From Rhizobium esperanzae (GTDB lineage: Bacteria > Pseudomonadota > Alphaproteobacteria > Rhizobiales > Rhizobiaceae), in assembly GCF_002204185.1 (NCBI RefSeq), contig NZ_MXPU01000023.1, positions 1 to 64,000 of the forward strand: 64,000 nucleotides of DNA, read 5' to 3'. The position numbers and the translations under genes are program-made. This document shows positions 17,626 through 26,639 of this stretch, one piece after another. Each line of letters opens with the position of its first letter. Within the stretch, counting starts at the first letter, position 1. The notes under the pieces are model-generated. The model was not told the DNA's origin, searched no databases, and worked only from the letters and a program-made list of their open reading frames with translations.

Positions 17626-20035
17626 CGTGAACTCCTCTCGTGTTCAGCCAATGGATCGGCCAGTCACGGCCGTGTTCGGCAATCAGCGCCCGGATGCGTT
17701 TTAGGTCGTCCTTGCCGGAAGCCCCGACGAAGCTCAACGCGACGGGGCCAAGCGTCATATCGAACAGCCGCCGGCCCTCTGGCGTGGCGACGTAATATTC
17801 GCGCTTTTGGGCTGCGCCCGCGACGATATCGATCTGGCGCTCGTTAAAGCCGATGCGCTCATAGAATTCCCGCGTTCCCGGCTCGCGCGCAGCACCGTTC
17901 GGAAGGCAGATTTTCGTCGGGCAAGATTCCTTCAAGACGTCGATGATCCCCGAGCGCTCCGCGTCCGAGATCGATTGTGTGGCGAGAACAACGGCACAAT
18001 TCGCTTTGCGCAGCACTTTCAGCCACTCGCGGATCTTTGCGCGAAAAACGGGGTGACCGAGCATCAGCCAAGCTTCGTCCAACAGGATCAGGCTTGGAGA
18101 GCCATCGAGGCGCTTTTCGATGCGCCGGAACAAGTAGGTAAGCACCGGCACTAGATTGCGCTCTCCCAAATTCATGAGGTGATCGATCTCGAAGGTTTGC
18201 AGCGCGCCAAGCGAAAGGCCATCCTGCTCGGCGTCGAGCAACTGGCCCATCGGACCGTCGACCGTGTAATGGTGAAGCGCGTCCTTGATCTCGCGTATCT
18301 GGACCCCAGACACAAAATCTGAGAGCGATCGGCCCGGGGCGCTTGCCATTAAGCCGACCTGCCGGGAGATGGCATTGCGATAATCAGGCGAAACTGTGAC
18401 GCCTTGCAACGCGATCAGCATCTCGATCCATTCGCTCGCCCAGGCCCGGTCCGCATTACTTCCGAGTTCGGAGAGCGGGCAGAAGGCAAGCGCCTTCCCC
18501 TCCCCTTCAGTGTCTCCGCCAATTTCGTAGTGGTCGCCGCCACCTGCCAACGTCAACGGCAGCAGTGAGTTGCCTTTGTCGAAGGCAAAGACCTGGGCGT
18601 TCTCGTAGCGTCGAAACTGCGCGACGATCAGCGCCAGAAGGGTCGACTTGCCGGAGCCCGTCGGACCGAACACGAGGGTATGTCCAACGTCGCCGACATG
18701 CAGGTTCAGGCGAAACGGTGTGGAGCCGCTCGCCACCTGCATAAGCGGCGCTGAATTTGGCGGATAGAATGGACACGGCGCGATCGGGCTACCTGACCAG
18801 ACCGCATTGAGCGGGATAAGATCGGCCAGATTGTTGGTGTTGATCAAGGGCTCGCGAATATTGCAGTACCAATTGCCCGGCAGGCTACCAAGATAGGCAT
18901 CGGTGGCGTTGAGCGTTTCGATCCGCGCTCCGAAGCCCTCGGCCTGGATCAGCCGTCGGATCGCCTCCGCCTTCTCCTGGAGTGCTTCGCGGTCGTGATC
19001 GAACAGCACGATCACCGGCGTGTAGTAGCCGTAGGCGACCCGCTGCGACAAAGCCTGTGCAATTGCGTCCTCGGTCTCGGCCACCATTGTCATGGCGTCC
19101 TGGTCAACGGACCGGCTTTGCGTCCGGAATAATTGATCAAAGAAGGGCCGGACCTTCTGCTGCCATTTCTTCCGGGTGCGTTCGAGCTTCTGTCGTGCCT
19201 CCTCGGCATCGAGGAAAATGAAGCGCGACGACCAGCGATAGGTGAGCGGCATCAGATCCAGGCTGTTGAGGATCCCCGGCCAGCTTTCCGCCGGCAACCC
19301 GTCGATTGCGACGACCCCGAGAAACTGGCTCTCGATCTTCGGCGTCAGCCCATGCTCGAGCTCGGCAGTCGCGATCCAGTCGAGGTACATGGGAACGTCG
19401 GGAAGCCGGATCGGGTGGCTCTCGCCGGTGATGCAGAAGCGAACGAACTGCAGCAACTCATCGTACCGTGCATTTCGCGTCCCGCCTCGTTCCCTGACGA
19501 CGCGCGTTTCCATCCGACGGATCGAAAGGTTGTTCGCCAGATACTGCTCGATTTCCCGAATGGCGTTTTTGAACTCGAAGAGCACTGTGTCCGCATAAGA
19601 CTTCTTGCGGCTTTCCTCGTCCGAATAGATGTATTTGCTCAGTGCCGTCTTCTTCGACTCCAGCGGCCGGTAGGTGAGAACGATTGCGTGCTTGCTCTCA
19701 AAATGTCCCTGTTCGCGCGCAAAATGCGCCCGGCGCTCGGCGTCGATCGCCCGTGTTACCGGATCGGGGAAATGGCACCGATCGTCGGATGGGTAGTCCA
19801 TGGTCGGAATGCGGATCGCCTCGACCTGGATCATCCAGCCGCTTCCGAGCCGAGAGAGGATCGAATTGATCTGCCGCGACAGCTCGTTGCGCTCGAGAGC
19901 GGTCGCGCTTTCGGAGTCGGGGCCGGCAAAGTACCAACCCGCCATGAGACTGCCGTCCTTCAGAAGCAGAACGCCGTTATCGACAAGACCGGCGTAAGGA
20001 ACGAGATCGGCAAAGGATGGGCCTGTGGTCCGCAA
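17597..20035 (-). CDS. trbE: TrbE (VirB4-like) ATPase
   Basis: An 812-residue ATPase that powers assembly of the mating channel. Walker A (GPTGSGKST) lies near residue 456 and Walker B (LILLDEAWLML) near 655. The N-terminal CagE/VirB4 domain starts about residue 180. The frame is full length. It follows trbD and overlaps the start of trbJ by 29 bases. Confidence 0.95.
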   Translation of the reverse strand: MRTTGPSFADLVPYAGLVDNGVLLLKDGSLMAGWYFAGPDSESATALERNELSRQINSILSRLGSGWMIQVEAIRIPTMDYPSDDRCHFPDPVTRAIDAERRAHFAREQGHFESKHAIVLTYRPLESKKTALSKYIYSDEESRKKSYADTVLFEFKNAIREIEQYLANNLSIRRMETRVVRERGGTRNARYDELLQFVRFCITGESHPIRLPDVPMYLDWIATAELEHGLTPKIESQFLGVVAIDGLPAESWPGILNSLDLMPLTYRWSSRFIFLDAEEARQKLERTRKKWQQKVRPFFDQLFRTQSRSVDQDAMTMVAETEDAIAQALSQRVAYGYYTPVIVLFDHDREALQEKAEAIRRLIQAEGFGARIETLNATDAYLGSLPGNWYCNIREPLINTNNLADLIPLNAVWSGSPIAPCPFYPPNSAPLMQVASGSTPFRLNLHVGDVGHTLVFGPTGSGKSTLLALIVAQFRRYENAQVFAFDKGNSLLPLTLAGGGDHYEIGGDTEGEGKALAFCPLSELGSNADRAWASEWIEMLIALQGVTVSPDYRNAISRQVGLMASAPGRSLSDFVSGVQIREIKDALHHYTVDGPMGQLLDAEQDGLSLGALQTFEIDHLMNLGERNLVPVLTYLFRRIEKRLDGSPSLILLDEAWLMLGHPVFRAKIREWLKVLRKANCAVVLATQSISDAERSGIIDVLKESCPTKICLPNGAAREPGTREFYERIGFNERQIDIVAGAAQKREYYVATPEGRRLFDMTLGPVALSFVGASGKDDLKRIRALIAEHGRDWPIHWLNTRGVHDAASQLNFE

Positions 20036-20059
20036 ACGTTTCAGAGCATGGGCGCCTCC

Positions 20060-20359
20060 TCAGTATCGGCGCCAAGGCGAACTCGTCGCCTTGTAGGTGG
20101 GCCTGTAGGAAATGTGCCGGATGTAGACCTGTCGCATTAGTGGGTCGGACTTCGCCATGATCCTGAGAACCCCGACGACCAGGATCCAGACGGCGACACC
20201 GAAGATCGCCGAATAGATTGTGAGGACGACGAAGATTAGGATCACGGCCGCAAGTCCGGTGAGCAGCACCAGTTCGCGATCCGCTCCCATCAAAAGATTT
20301 GAACGGGAAAGAGCCCGGTGGATGAGATTGCGTTGCAATCCGGTAAGCGACTCAGCCAT
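20060..20359 (-). CDS. trbD: TrbD (VirB3-like) membrane protein
   Basis: A 99-residue inner-membrane protein with two adjacent membrane helices at about residues 29-66 and a short C-terminal tail, as in VirB3/TrbD. The start MAESLTGLQRNLIHRALSRSN was chosen because it overlaps the trbC stop by 8 bases and matches the usual family length; the longer upstream frame overlaps most of trbC. It works with TrbE in the inner-membrane complex. Confidence 0.9.
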   Translation of the reverse strand: MAESLTGLQRNLIHRALSRSNLLMGADRELVLLTGLAAVILIFVVLTIYSAIFGVAVWILVVGVLRIMAKSDPLMRQVYIRHISYRPTYKATSSPWRRY

Positions 20360-20729
20360 CGGCCGCCTCCCCGCCCGCAGGCGGGTTGAGCTGTTGTTTC
20401 GCCAATCCAATTGACGCACCGGTCGAACCGAACAGACCGACAATCTGAGTCGCACCGAGAAGGATGCCGGCAACGAGCACGACGTAGACGAGACGTCGCG
20501 CAAAATCGTTGAGCTCGCCGCCAAAGATCAGCATGCCGCCCGCTATCGCCATTGCCGCGAGCGCAATGGCGCCCGCAACCGGGCCGGTGATCGACTCCTG
20601 GATTTGCTGCAGCGGTCCTTCCCAAGGCAGACCACCGCCCGAGGAGCTGGCGAGAGCCGGACCAAATGAAGCAAGCACGACCGGGGCCGCAAGGAGCGTG
20701 ATGGTGACGAGGGAAACTTTACGCGACAT
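20352..20729 (-). CDS. trbC: TrbC (VirB2-like) pilin
   Basis: A 125-residue pilin precursor: a signal peptide (residues about 1-27), a short Gly/Pro-rich mature start, then two membrane helices (about 45-65 and 75-98). In this family the peptide is cleaved at both ends and cyclised by TraF, encoded at 7669-8235. It overlaps trbB by 11 bases. Confidence 0.92.
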   Translation of the reverse strand: MSRKVSLVTITLLAAPVVLASFGPALASSSGGGLPWEGPLQQIQESITGPVAGAIALAAMAIAGGMLIFGGELNDFARRLVYVVLVAGILLGATQIVGLFGSTGASIGLAKQQLNPPAGGEAADG

Positions 20730-21696
20730 GGCGCGCCTCCTCTTCTTCGGTGAGCTGGCCGGACTCAGTTTCGTATTGCCCCCCAGCGAACCGTTCGACT
20801 TGAATCACGTCGCGGACGCGCCGACCGCGCGGCGTCCGCTCGATCGAGATGATCAGGTCGACCGCCTCGCCGATCACCTCTTGCATCGGCTGCTGACTTG
20901 CTTCCGCAGTTAATTGTTCCAGTCGTCGCAGCGCCGACATGGCGGTGTTGGAGTGGATTGTCGCGACGCCGCCGGGATGGCCGGTGTTCCACGCCTTGAG
21001 CAATGTGAGCGCAGCGCCATCGCGGACCTCACCAACGACTATGCGGTCAGGCCGAAGCCGCATCGTGCTCTTCAAGAGACGCCCCATGTCGACGGTATCA
21101 CTGGTGTGCAGGAGAACGGCGTTTTCAGCCGTGCACTGAATCTCGGCGGTGTCCTCGAGAATGACCAGACGGTCTTCCGGCGCGGATTTGACGATTTCGC
21201 CGATCACCGCGTTCGCGAGCGTCGTCTTGCCGGAACCTGTTCCTCCCGAGATGATGATGTTGAGCCTTGCGGCGATGGCGCTTCGGATCGTCGATGCGTG
21301 ATGTTCGCCCATCACCCCGGACCGGATGTAGTCGTCGAGCGGGATGAGCCGCGACGCTCGGCGCCGAATAGTGAAGGCGGGCTTGGCCACCACTGGAGGC
21401 AGCAGCCCTTCAAAACGGTGGCCGCCGATCGGCAATTCGCCCGAGATGATTGGTTGCTCGTCGTCCACCTCCGACTGAAGGGCATGAGCGACGGTTCCGA
21501 TCACCATTTCCGCGGCCGCCGAGGACATTTCTCCGGCCGGGGCAACACCGTGGCCCAGCCGTTCGATAAAGAGCTTTCCATCGGGATTGAGCATGATATC
21601 GACGACCGCCGCGTCCTCGAGCGCGATGCAGAGTTGATCGCCAAGCGCCTCCTGAAGTTTGCGCACGAGCCGGGGATGAGAAGGAAGCTGGGTCAA
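20719..21696 (-). CDS. trbB: TrbB (VirB11-like) secretion ATPase
   Basis: A 325-residue hexameric traffic ATPase of the GspE/VirB11 family. Walker A (GGTGSGKTT) is at residues 151-159, followed by the Asp box (LEDTAEIQC) and a His box (GHPGGVATIHSN). It provides energy for pilus biogenesis and substrate transfer. It is the second gene of the operon, 11 bases after traI. Confidence 0.95.
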   Translation of the reverse strand: MTQLPSHPRLVRKLQEALGDQLCIALEDAAVVDIMLNPDGKLFIERLGHGVAPAGEMSSAAAEMVIGTVAHALQSEVDDEQPIISGELPIGGHRFEGLLPPVVAKPAFTIRRRASRLIPLDDYIRSGVMGEHHASTIRSAIAARLNIIISGGTGSGKTTLANAVIGEIVKSAPEDRLVILEDTAEIQCTAENAVLLHTSDTVDMGRLLKSTMRLRPDRIVVGEVRDGAALTLLKAWNTGHPGGVATIHSNTAMSALRRLEQLTAEASQQPMQEVIGEAVDLIISIERTPRGRRVRDVIQVERFAGGQYETESGQLTEEEEARHVA

Positions 21697-21707
21697 AGTG
21701 GTCTCCG

Positions 21708-22331
21708 TTACGCTTGATGACTGCAGGCGGTGAGGTTGGATTGGTAGTTCGGCGGCCGTAACCTCAGGAAGGTCTCAGCGTTTGCTGGCAGCGTGCCTGC
21801 GATGGCGGTGGTGGCACCGATCTTCTCCGGCTGCCCCAGGCGCTGGAGAGGCCATTCGACGCGAGCAAGAATCCGCTCGAACCTGATATCCGTTACCGTA
21901 ACGACTTCGGTGAGACCGCCCGCCAGGCACCATTCTACGATGCCGGCGAACATGGTCCGCGTTGCCTCGTGAACCGAACCGTCTCCCCTCCCCTCTTCGA
22001 GGGCGGTGTCGACGCAAAAGCGAGAGCTCTCGACCATCAGGGGATGAGCGTTCAGGCGGCCTTTTGGGAGCAGCGATGGAAATACGTCTGCCAGCATGGT
22101 CGGTCCCATCGCAGGCAAAAGGCGCGCACATCCTGCAAGTCGTCCAGCCGCGGTGACAGCCAGGATGTAAGTCGGGCCGAGAGCGTCAAACCCATCTGCC
22201 TCGCAGTCGTCGACCACTTCCACATCCCAATTCAAGCGAGTGGAAAAGACCGACGCACGTAGCCTATGATGGTCCTGAACCAGCTGCGCTTCGTAGCAAT
22301 TTTTTGGTGTCGAGATCGCGAATACCTGCAT
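21708..22331 (-). CDS. traI: TraI, acyl-homoserine-lactone synthase
   Basis: A 207-residue LuxI-family enzyme making the quorum signal read by TraR. The conserved N-terminal block with VFSTRLNWDVEV and the later SSRFCVD and V..TD..FERIL patterns are present. The start was set at the ATG after GGAGAAATCC. It is the first gene of the traI-trb operon, so the signal and the mating channel are induced together (positive feedback in related plasmids). Candidate LuxR-type boxes lie 60-180 bases upstream. Confidence 0.92.
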   Translation of the reverse strand: MQVFAISTPKNCYEAQLVQDHHRLRASVFSTRLNWDVEVVDDCEADGFDALGPTYILAVTAAGRLAGCARLLPAMGPTMLADVFPSLLPKGRLNAHPLMVESSRFCVDTALEEGRGDGSVHEATRTMFAGIVEWCLAGGLTEVVTVTDIRFERILARVEWPLQRLGQPEKIGATTAIAGTLPANAETFLRLRPPNYQSNLTACSHQA

Positions 22332-22390
22332 GGATTTCTCCGTCGTTGTTAGGCGACGGGAACTCAGCACGAATCGGAATCGGGCGTCAG

Positions 22391-22406
22391 TTGTCGAATC
22401 CTACAA
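22391..22406 (+). promoter_or_regulatory. Candidate LuxR-type box, copy 1
   Basis: TTGTCGAATCCTACAA has TTGT and ACAA ends separated by 8 bases, the spacing of lux boxes, with 12 of 16 positions dyad-symmetric. Its right 11 bases (GAATCCTACAA, 22396-22406) occur in exact inverted orientation at 22491-22501. It lies about 60 bases upstream of traI. A role for TraR is inferred. Confidence 0.45.
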
Positions 22407-22490
22407 GGTTTTTTGTGAGTGAGTCGCGGCAAGGAGATCACCGCCTTTGCCGAAGTCTTCTGCTTTTCGCCGAAATCGCCGCGGGCACAT

Positions 22491-22507
22491 TTGTAGGATT
22501 CACAGTA
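22491..22507 (-). promoter_or_regulatory. Candidate LuxR-type box, copy 2
   Basis: Read on the minus strand this is TACTGTGAATCCTACAA, matching 16 of 17 bases of the element beside the oriT at 4177-4193 and inverted relative to copy 1. The 84-base spacing between the exact 11-base arms (22396-22406 and 22491-22501) is about eight helical turns. It lies between traI and repA and could serve both promoters. Confidence 0.45.
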
Positions 22508-22720
22508 AAACATACCGTGAACCCGTCGGTGCCGCGGCCTTGCTAAGCTTCAGGCTCTAAACGGAAATATCCATTTGCTCTACGTTTCGGGCTTCTCCGC
22601 GTTAACCTTTCGTTAACCTAAAAGCCCTTGCTGAAAATGCAGAATCGGCTCTAATAGCTAGTGGCGGAACTTTACCGGTTTCGCGAAAAATTCCGCCACT
22701 TGCAGGAAATGGGTTTTGAG

Positions 22721-23935
22721 ATGGCGAAGACCGCAGCAAAAACAGCGCCAGTCGTCGAAGGGTTGACCGCATTGATGGAGCGTCATGCCGACGCTCTCTC
22801 CAGCCAACTTCAAGCCCATCATCTCAAGGTCTTCCCGCCGACGTCCGAAAAGGGCATTCGATCCTTTGCACCGTCAGAAGCCTCAAAATTGCTTGGCATC
22901 GGTGAGTCTTATCTTAGGCAAACTGCTTCGGAAATGCCTGAATTGCACGTTAGCATGAGTCCCGGCGGTCGACGCACGTTTACGATCGAGGATATTCATT
23001 CAATCCGTAAGCACCTGGACCTGATTGGCCGCGGGAACCGGCGCTACCTGCCCCATCGTCGCACGGGAGAGCAGCTTCAAGTCATCTCGGTGATGAATTT
23101 CAAAGGCGGCTCGGGCAAGACGACGACGGCCGCGCATCTGGCACAGTACCTGGCAATGCGTGGCTACCGAATTCTGGCGATTGATCTTGATCCCCAAGCA
23201 AGCCTTTCCGCACTCTTCGGCAGTCAGCCAGAAACTGACGTTGGTCCGAACGAAACACTCTATGGCGCCATCCGGTATGATGACGAGCAGGTCCCAATCG
23301 AGCAGGTTGTCCGAGGAACGTACATCCCGGATCTTCATCTAATTCCCGGCAATCTTGAACTGATGGAGTTCGAGCACGACACCCCCCGCGCGCTTATGAA
23401 CCGGAAGGAAGGCGACACGCTTTTTTACGGTCGGATCAGTCAGGTCATCGAAGACATCGCGGACAACTACGATGTCGTCGTTATCGATTGCCCTCCTCAA
23501 CTTGGCTACCTCACTCTTTCGGCTCTGACTGCCGCAACCTCGATCCTCGTCACCGTCCATCCGCAGATGTTGGATGTAATGTCGATGAACCAGTTTCTGG
23601 CGATGACCTCGAATCTCCTTCGGGAAATCGAGAATGCAGGCGCCCAGTTCAAGTTCAATTGGATGCGCTACCTCGTCACTCGTTTTGAACCGAGCGATGG
23701 CCCGCAGAACCAGATGGTGGGCTATCTGCGTTCGATCTTCGGCGAAAATGTCCTCAATTTTCCGATGCTCAAGACGACGGCCGTTTCGGACGCTGGTCTG
23801 ACAAATCAAACCCTCTTTGAGGTTGAGCGCGGACAGTTCACGCGCTCAACCTATGATCGGGCCTTAGAGGCGATGAACGCCGTCAACGACGAGATCGAAA
23901 CTCTGATCAAAAAAGCATGGGGTAGAACCACATGA
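22721..23935 (+). CDS. repA: RepA, ParA-type partition ATPase
   Basis: A 404-residue plasmid partition protein of repABC replicons. It moves plasmid copies and represses its own operon together with RepB. An N-terminal DNA-binding segment (residues about 45-100) precedes the deviant Walker A KGGSGKTT at residues 128-135, and IDLDPQASLS and VVIDCPPQLG follow. The ATG after AGGAAATGGG was chosen because it gives the usual family length; a GTG at 22661 would add 20 residues but has no clear ribosome-binding site. It overlaps repB by 4 bases (ATGA). Confidence 0.93.
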   Translation: MAKTAAKTAPVVEGLTALMERHADALSSQLQAHHLKVFPPTSEKGIRSFAPSEASKLLGIGESYLRQTASEMPELHVSMSPGGRRTFTIEDIHSIRKHLDLIGRGNRRYLPHRRTGEQLQVISVMNFKGGSGKTTTAAHLAQYLAMRGYRILAIDLDPQASLSALFGSQPETDVGPNETLYGAIRYDDEQVPIEQVVRGTYIPDLHLIPGNLELMEFEHDTPRALMNRKEGDTLFYGRISQVIEDIADNYDVVVIDCPPQLGYLTLSALTAATSILVTVHPQMLDVMSMNQFLAMTSNLLREIENAGAQFKFNWMRYLVTRFEPSDGPQNQMVGYLRSIFGENVLNFPMLKTTAVSDAGLTNQTLFEVERGQFTRSTYDRALEAMNAVNDEIETLIKKAWGRTT

Positions 23936-24957
23936 GTCGGAAGCACCTCCTTGACGTCTCCACGGACGCCCCCGACAGCTCATCAGCTGCTGAACACAGA
24001 GCGGCAAAGACTCGCTCCATGCCGCTTCTCGGCGTGACCAGAAAAGAACGAGATCCAGCGACGAAGCTGACTGCAAACATCGGTAACGCGTTGCGCGAGC
24101 AAAATGATCGTCTTGGTCGTGCCGACGAGATCGAGCGGCGTCTAGCCGAAGGTCAGGCCGTGGTTGAACTGGACACGTCGTTAATTGAGTCGTCCTTCGT
24201 TCAGGATCGTATGCAAGGTGATATCGAAGGACTTCTTGCATCCGTCCGCGAGCAAGGACAGCAGGTCCCAATCCTTGTGAGACCTCATCCCGTTAAACCC
24301 GGGCGCTACCAGGTTGCCTTTGGACACCGCCGGCTGCGCGCCGTTTCGGAGCTAGGACTGCCGGTCAAGGCGGTTGTTCGGGACTTGACGGACGAGCAGT
24401 TGGTTATCGCACAGGGTCAGGAAAACAATGAGCGCGAAGACCTCACCTTCATCGAAAAGGCACGTTTCGCACACAAGCTAAACAAGCAGTTTCCACGAGA
24501 AATCGTCATCGCGGCTATGTCAATCGACAAAAGCAACTTGTCGAAGATGCTCCTGCTTGTCGACGCCCTCCCCTCTGAATTGATCGATGCCATTGGCGCC
24601 GCTCCAGGCGTTGGACGCCCAAGTTGGCAGCAATTGGCAGAGCTGGTTGAGAAAGCATCGTCTCCGGGAGGCGCGGCGAAATATGCGGCCTCGGAAGAGG
24701 TGCAGGCGCTGCCGTCGTCAGACCGCTTCAAGGCGGTGATCGACCATTTGAAACCGCGTCGGATTGCGCGCGGGTTGCCAGACGTCATGTCGACCCCCGA
24801 TGGCGACAGGCTTGCGCAGGTCACGCAGAGCAAGAGCAAGGTCGAAATTACCATTGACAGGAAAGCCACGCCGGATTTCGCGGCTTTCGTACTCGAGCAT
24901 TTGCCGGCGCTCTACCAGGAGCATCGCGCAACGCATCAACGGAAACAGGGAGTGTAA
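23932..24957 (+). CDS. repB: RepB, ParB-type partition protein
   Basis: A 341-residue centromere-binding protein of the repABC partition system. The ParB nuclease-like domain spans about residues 80-165 (QVPILVRPHPVKPGRYQVAFGHRRLRA ... ENNEREDLTFIEKA), followed by a helix-turn-helix region (MSIDKSNLSKML). It binds parS sites; two good candidates lie downstream at 26361 and 27362. It is co-translated with repA. Confidence 0.94.
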   Translation: MSRKHLLDVSTDAPDSSSAAEHRAAKTRSMPLLGVTRKERDPATKLTANIGNALREQNDRLGRADEIERRLAEGQAVVELDTSLIESSFVQDRMQGDIEGLLASVREQGQQVPILVRPHPVKPGRYQVAFGHRRLRAVSELGLPVKAVVRDLTDEQLVIAQGQENNEREDLTFIEKARFAHKLNKQFPREIVIAAMSIDKSNLSKMLLLVDALPSELIDAIGAAPGVGRPSWQQLAELVEKASSPGGAAKYAASEEVQALPSSDRFKAVIDHLKPRRIARGLPDVMSTPDGDRLAQVTQSKSKVEITIDRKATPDFAAFVLEHLPALYQEHRATHQRKQGV

Positions 24958-24962
24958 CCCGC

Positions 24963-25018
24963 AAAAGAAAAGAGCTCCCTCAACGTCGCCGTCGTGGAAG
25001 CCCTTCTGTCTCTGTAGC
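24963..25018 (-). ncRNA. Countertranscribed RNA of the repABC operon
   Basis: In repABC plasmids a small antisense RNA between repB and repC limits RepC synthesis. On the minus strand a TTGACG -35 box (25048-25053) and a GATTCT -10 box (25025-25030) are 17 bases apart. About 55 bases downstream a stem (GCTTCC paired with GGGAGC) is followed by a T-rich run (24963-24971), as in an intrinsic terminator. The transcript boundaries are estimated. Confidence 0.75.
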
Positions 25019-25112
25019 AAGAACAGAATCGCATTTCCTCGAATCCTCGTCAAGAGTCTTTGGCGCCGTTTTGGTGAGCGAATTTCGTTTGCCTGGTGAA
25101 AGGTGAGAGACA

Positions 25113-26321
25113 ATGCATTCGGGGAATGTGACGACGCCGTTCGGGCGGCGGCCGATGACGCTTGCGCTCGTGCGGCGCCAGGCGGCAATAGAGATCAAGC
25201 ATGGAAAGATTGCCGATAAGTGGAAAGTGTTGAGAGACGCTTCCGCCGCGATGGGACTGCTCGGGATCCAGTCGAACAGCCTGGCCGTTCTTGACGCACT
25301 TTTGAGCTTTTATCCTGACAATGAGTTGCGTCAGGACGCACAATTGATTGTCTTCCCGTCGAATGCTCAACTGGCGCTTCGGGCGCATGCAATGGCGGGC
25401 GCAACGTTGCGGCGGCATATAGCTATCCTGGTGGAGTCGGGGTTAATCGTCCGTAAGGATAGCGCAAATGGCAAGCGCTTCGCCCGTAAGGGCGACGATG
25501 GCCGGATCGAGAACGCTTTCGGCTTCGACCTGTCGCCCCTGCTGGCGCGATCGGAAGAGTTGGCGATGTTGGCGCAAAGAGTGGCGGCCGAGAGAGCCTC
25601 TCTCAGGAAGGCCAAAGAGAGCCTTACCATTTGCCGGCGGGATGTTCGCAAACTTATCACGGCTGCAATGGTCGAGGGCGCAGACGGCGATTGGCAGACG
25701 ACCGAAGATATCTACGTTGCGCTCGTGAGCAGAATTCCGCGTGTTCCGACCCTTGAAGGGGTCACTAGCGTTCTCGATGAAATGTTGATGCTCCGTGAGG
25801 AAGTGCTCAATCGATTGGAAAACCTTGAGAATAATGAAAAAATTAGCACCAATGCTGCTCGTATCGAGCAGCACATACAGAATTCAAAACCCGAATCCAT
25901 CAATGAATATGAACCTCGCTCCGAAAAGGAGCAGGGGGCAAAGGCTGGCTTGAGCCATCAGCCGAAGAATAAATCGCAAAGGGCGTTCCCATTGGAATTG
26001 GTGCTCAAGGCGTGCCCGATGATCAGCGACTATGCGCCACGCGGCGTGGGGAACTGGCGAGATCTGATGTCTGCCGCTGTGGTGGTTCGATCTATGCTGG
26101 GGGTAAGCCCTTCCGCCTACCAGGATGCCTGCGAGGCGCTAGGACCGGAGAACGCGGCGGTGGCAATTGCGTGCATCCTGGAAAGGGCTAATTTTATCAA
26201 CTCCCCTGGAGGCTATCTGCGGGATCTAACGCGCCGGAGTGAGCGCGGTGAATTCTCGCTTGGCCCGATGTTAATGGCGTTGTTGAAGGCCAACGGACAA
26301 GGTGGTTTGAGGGCTGGGTAG
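25113..26321 (+). CDS. repC: RepC replication initiator
   Basis: A 402-residue initiator that is the only protein strictly needed for replication of repABC plasmids. The family start (TTPFGRRPMTLALVRRQ), the winged-helix region (about 60-125, ATLRRHIAILVESGLIVRKD) and the C-terminal domain (SDYAPRGVGNWRDLM) are present. The origin of replication in this family lies inside repC; an A/T-rich stretch at about 25818-25860 is the likely place. It is preceded by the antisense RNA region that controls it. Confidence 0.95.
   Translation: MHSGNVTTPFGRRPMTLALVRRQAAIEIKHGKIADKWKVLRDASAAMGLLGIQSNSLAVLDALLSFYPDNELRQDAQLIVFPSNAQLALRAHAMAGATLRRHIAILVESGLIVRKDSANGKRFARKGDDGRIENAFGFDLSPLLARSEELAMLAQRVAAERASLRKAKESLTICRRDVRKLITAAMVEGADGDWQTTEDIYVALVSRIPRVPTLEGVTSVLDEMLMLREEVLNRLENLENNEKISTNAARIEQHIQNSKPESINEYEPRSEKEQGAKAGLSHQPKNKSQRAFPLELVLKACPMISDYAPRGVGNWRDLMSAAVVVRSMLGVSPSAYQDACEALGPENAAVAIACILERANFINSPGGYLRDLTRRSERGEFSLGPMLMALLKANGQGGLRAG
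25815..25862. other. oriV: A/T-rich segment inside repC, candidate oriV
   Basis: The coding sequence turns markedly A/T-rich here (GAGAATAATGAAAAAATTAG at its core) compared with the flanking gene. repABC origins map to such a segment in the central part of repC. The assignment rests on position and composition only. Confidence 0.45.
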
Positions 26322-26639
26322 GTGCGGCTGATCGTTATCCTGCCGCTGAGGATTTCGGTTGTGGTCAGCTGACCACAGAGCTAACCCCTTGGAAGACGCT
26401 GATTTTCGAAGGCGGCTTGTCGGAGGGACTGTGTGCCGGTTACCGTCGGGCCCTGAGCTAAATGACGCCTCTTAGGGGAACAGTAGACCGTGACCTCAAT
26501 ACGAAGTCGCTCCAAAGTCGAGCACAAACAAGCCAGGAGCGAAGTCTTCGCACGATTCAGTAATTCATTGGAACCGTCGCGGCGAGCAAATCGCAAGGTG
26601 GCCTGCTGCGCCGGCTAATCGCGAATGCGCGATTGCGCC
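26322..26639. other. repC downstream region
   Basis: Apart from the parS-like palindrome at 26361-26376 no gene or RNA was recognised. Sequence just right of the palindrome (CAGAGCTAACCCCTTGGAAG...) loosely resembles that right of the second palindrome, suggesting an old duplication. Confidence 0.5.
26361..26376. repeat. parS: parS-like palindrome, copy 1
   Basis: GTGGTCAGCTGACCAC is a perfect 16-bp palindrome (18 bp with flanking T/A). It has the TCAGCTGA centre and GT..AC ends of the repABC parS consensus GTTnnCnGCnGnnAAC, with the third position changed. It lies 40 bases after repC, a common place for the centromere. An identical copy is at 27362. Confidence 0.7.

Larger units (their letters stand above)
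22332..22720. other. traI-repA divergent control region
   Basis: This stretch separates traI from repA. It holds the inverted pair of candidate LuxR-type boxes and, at 22600-22608 and 22611-22619, two direct copies of CGTTAACCT about 100 bases upstream of the chosen repA start. In Ti-type plasmids TraR acts from this region on both transfer and copy number. Confidence 0.55.

Noticed and set aside
19133..20140. Long plus-strand frame inside trbE
   Set aside because: It is antisense to a full-length, well conserved ATPase gene and has no recognisable domain.
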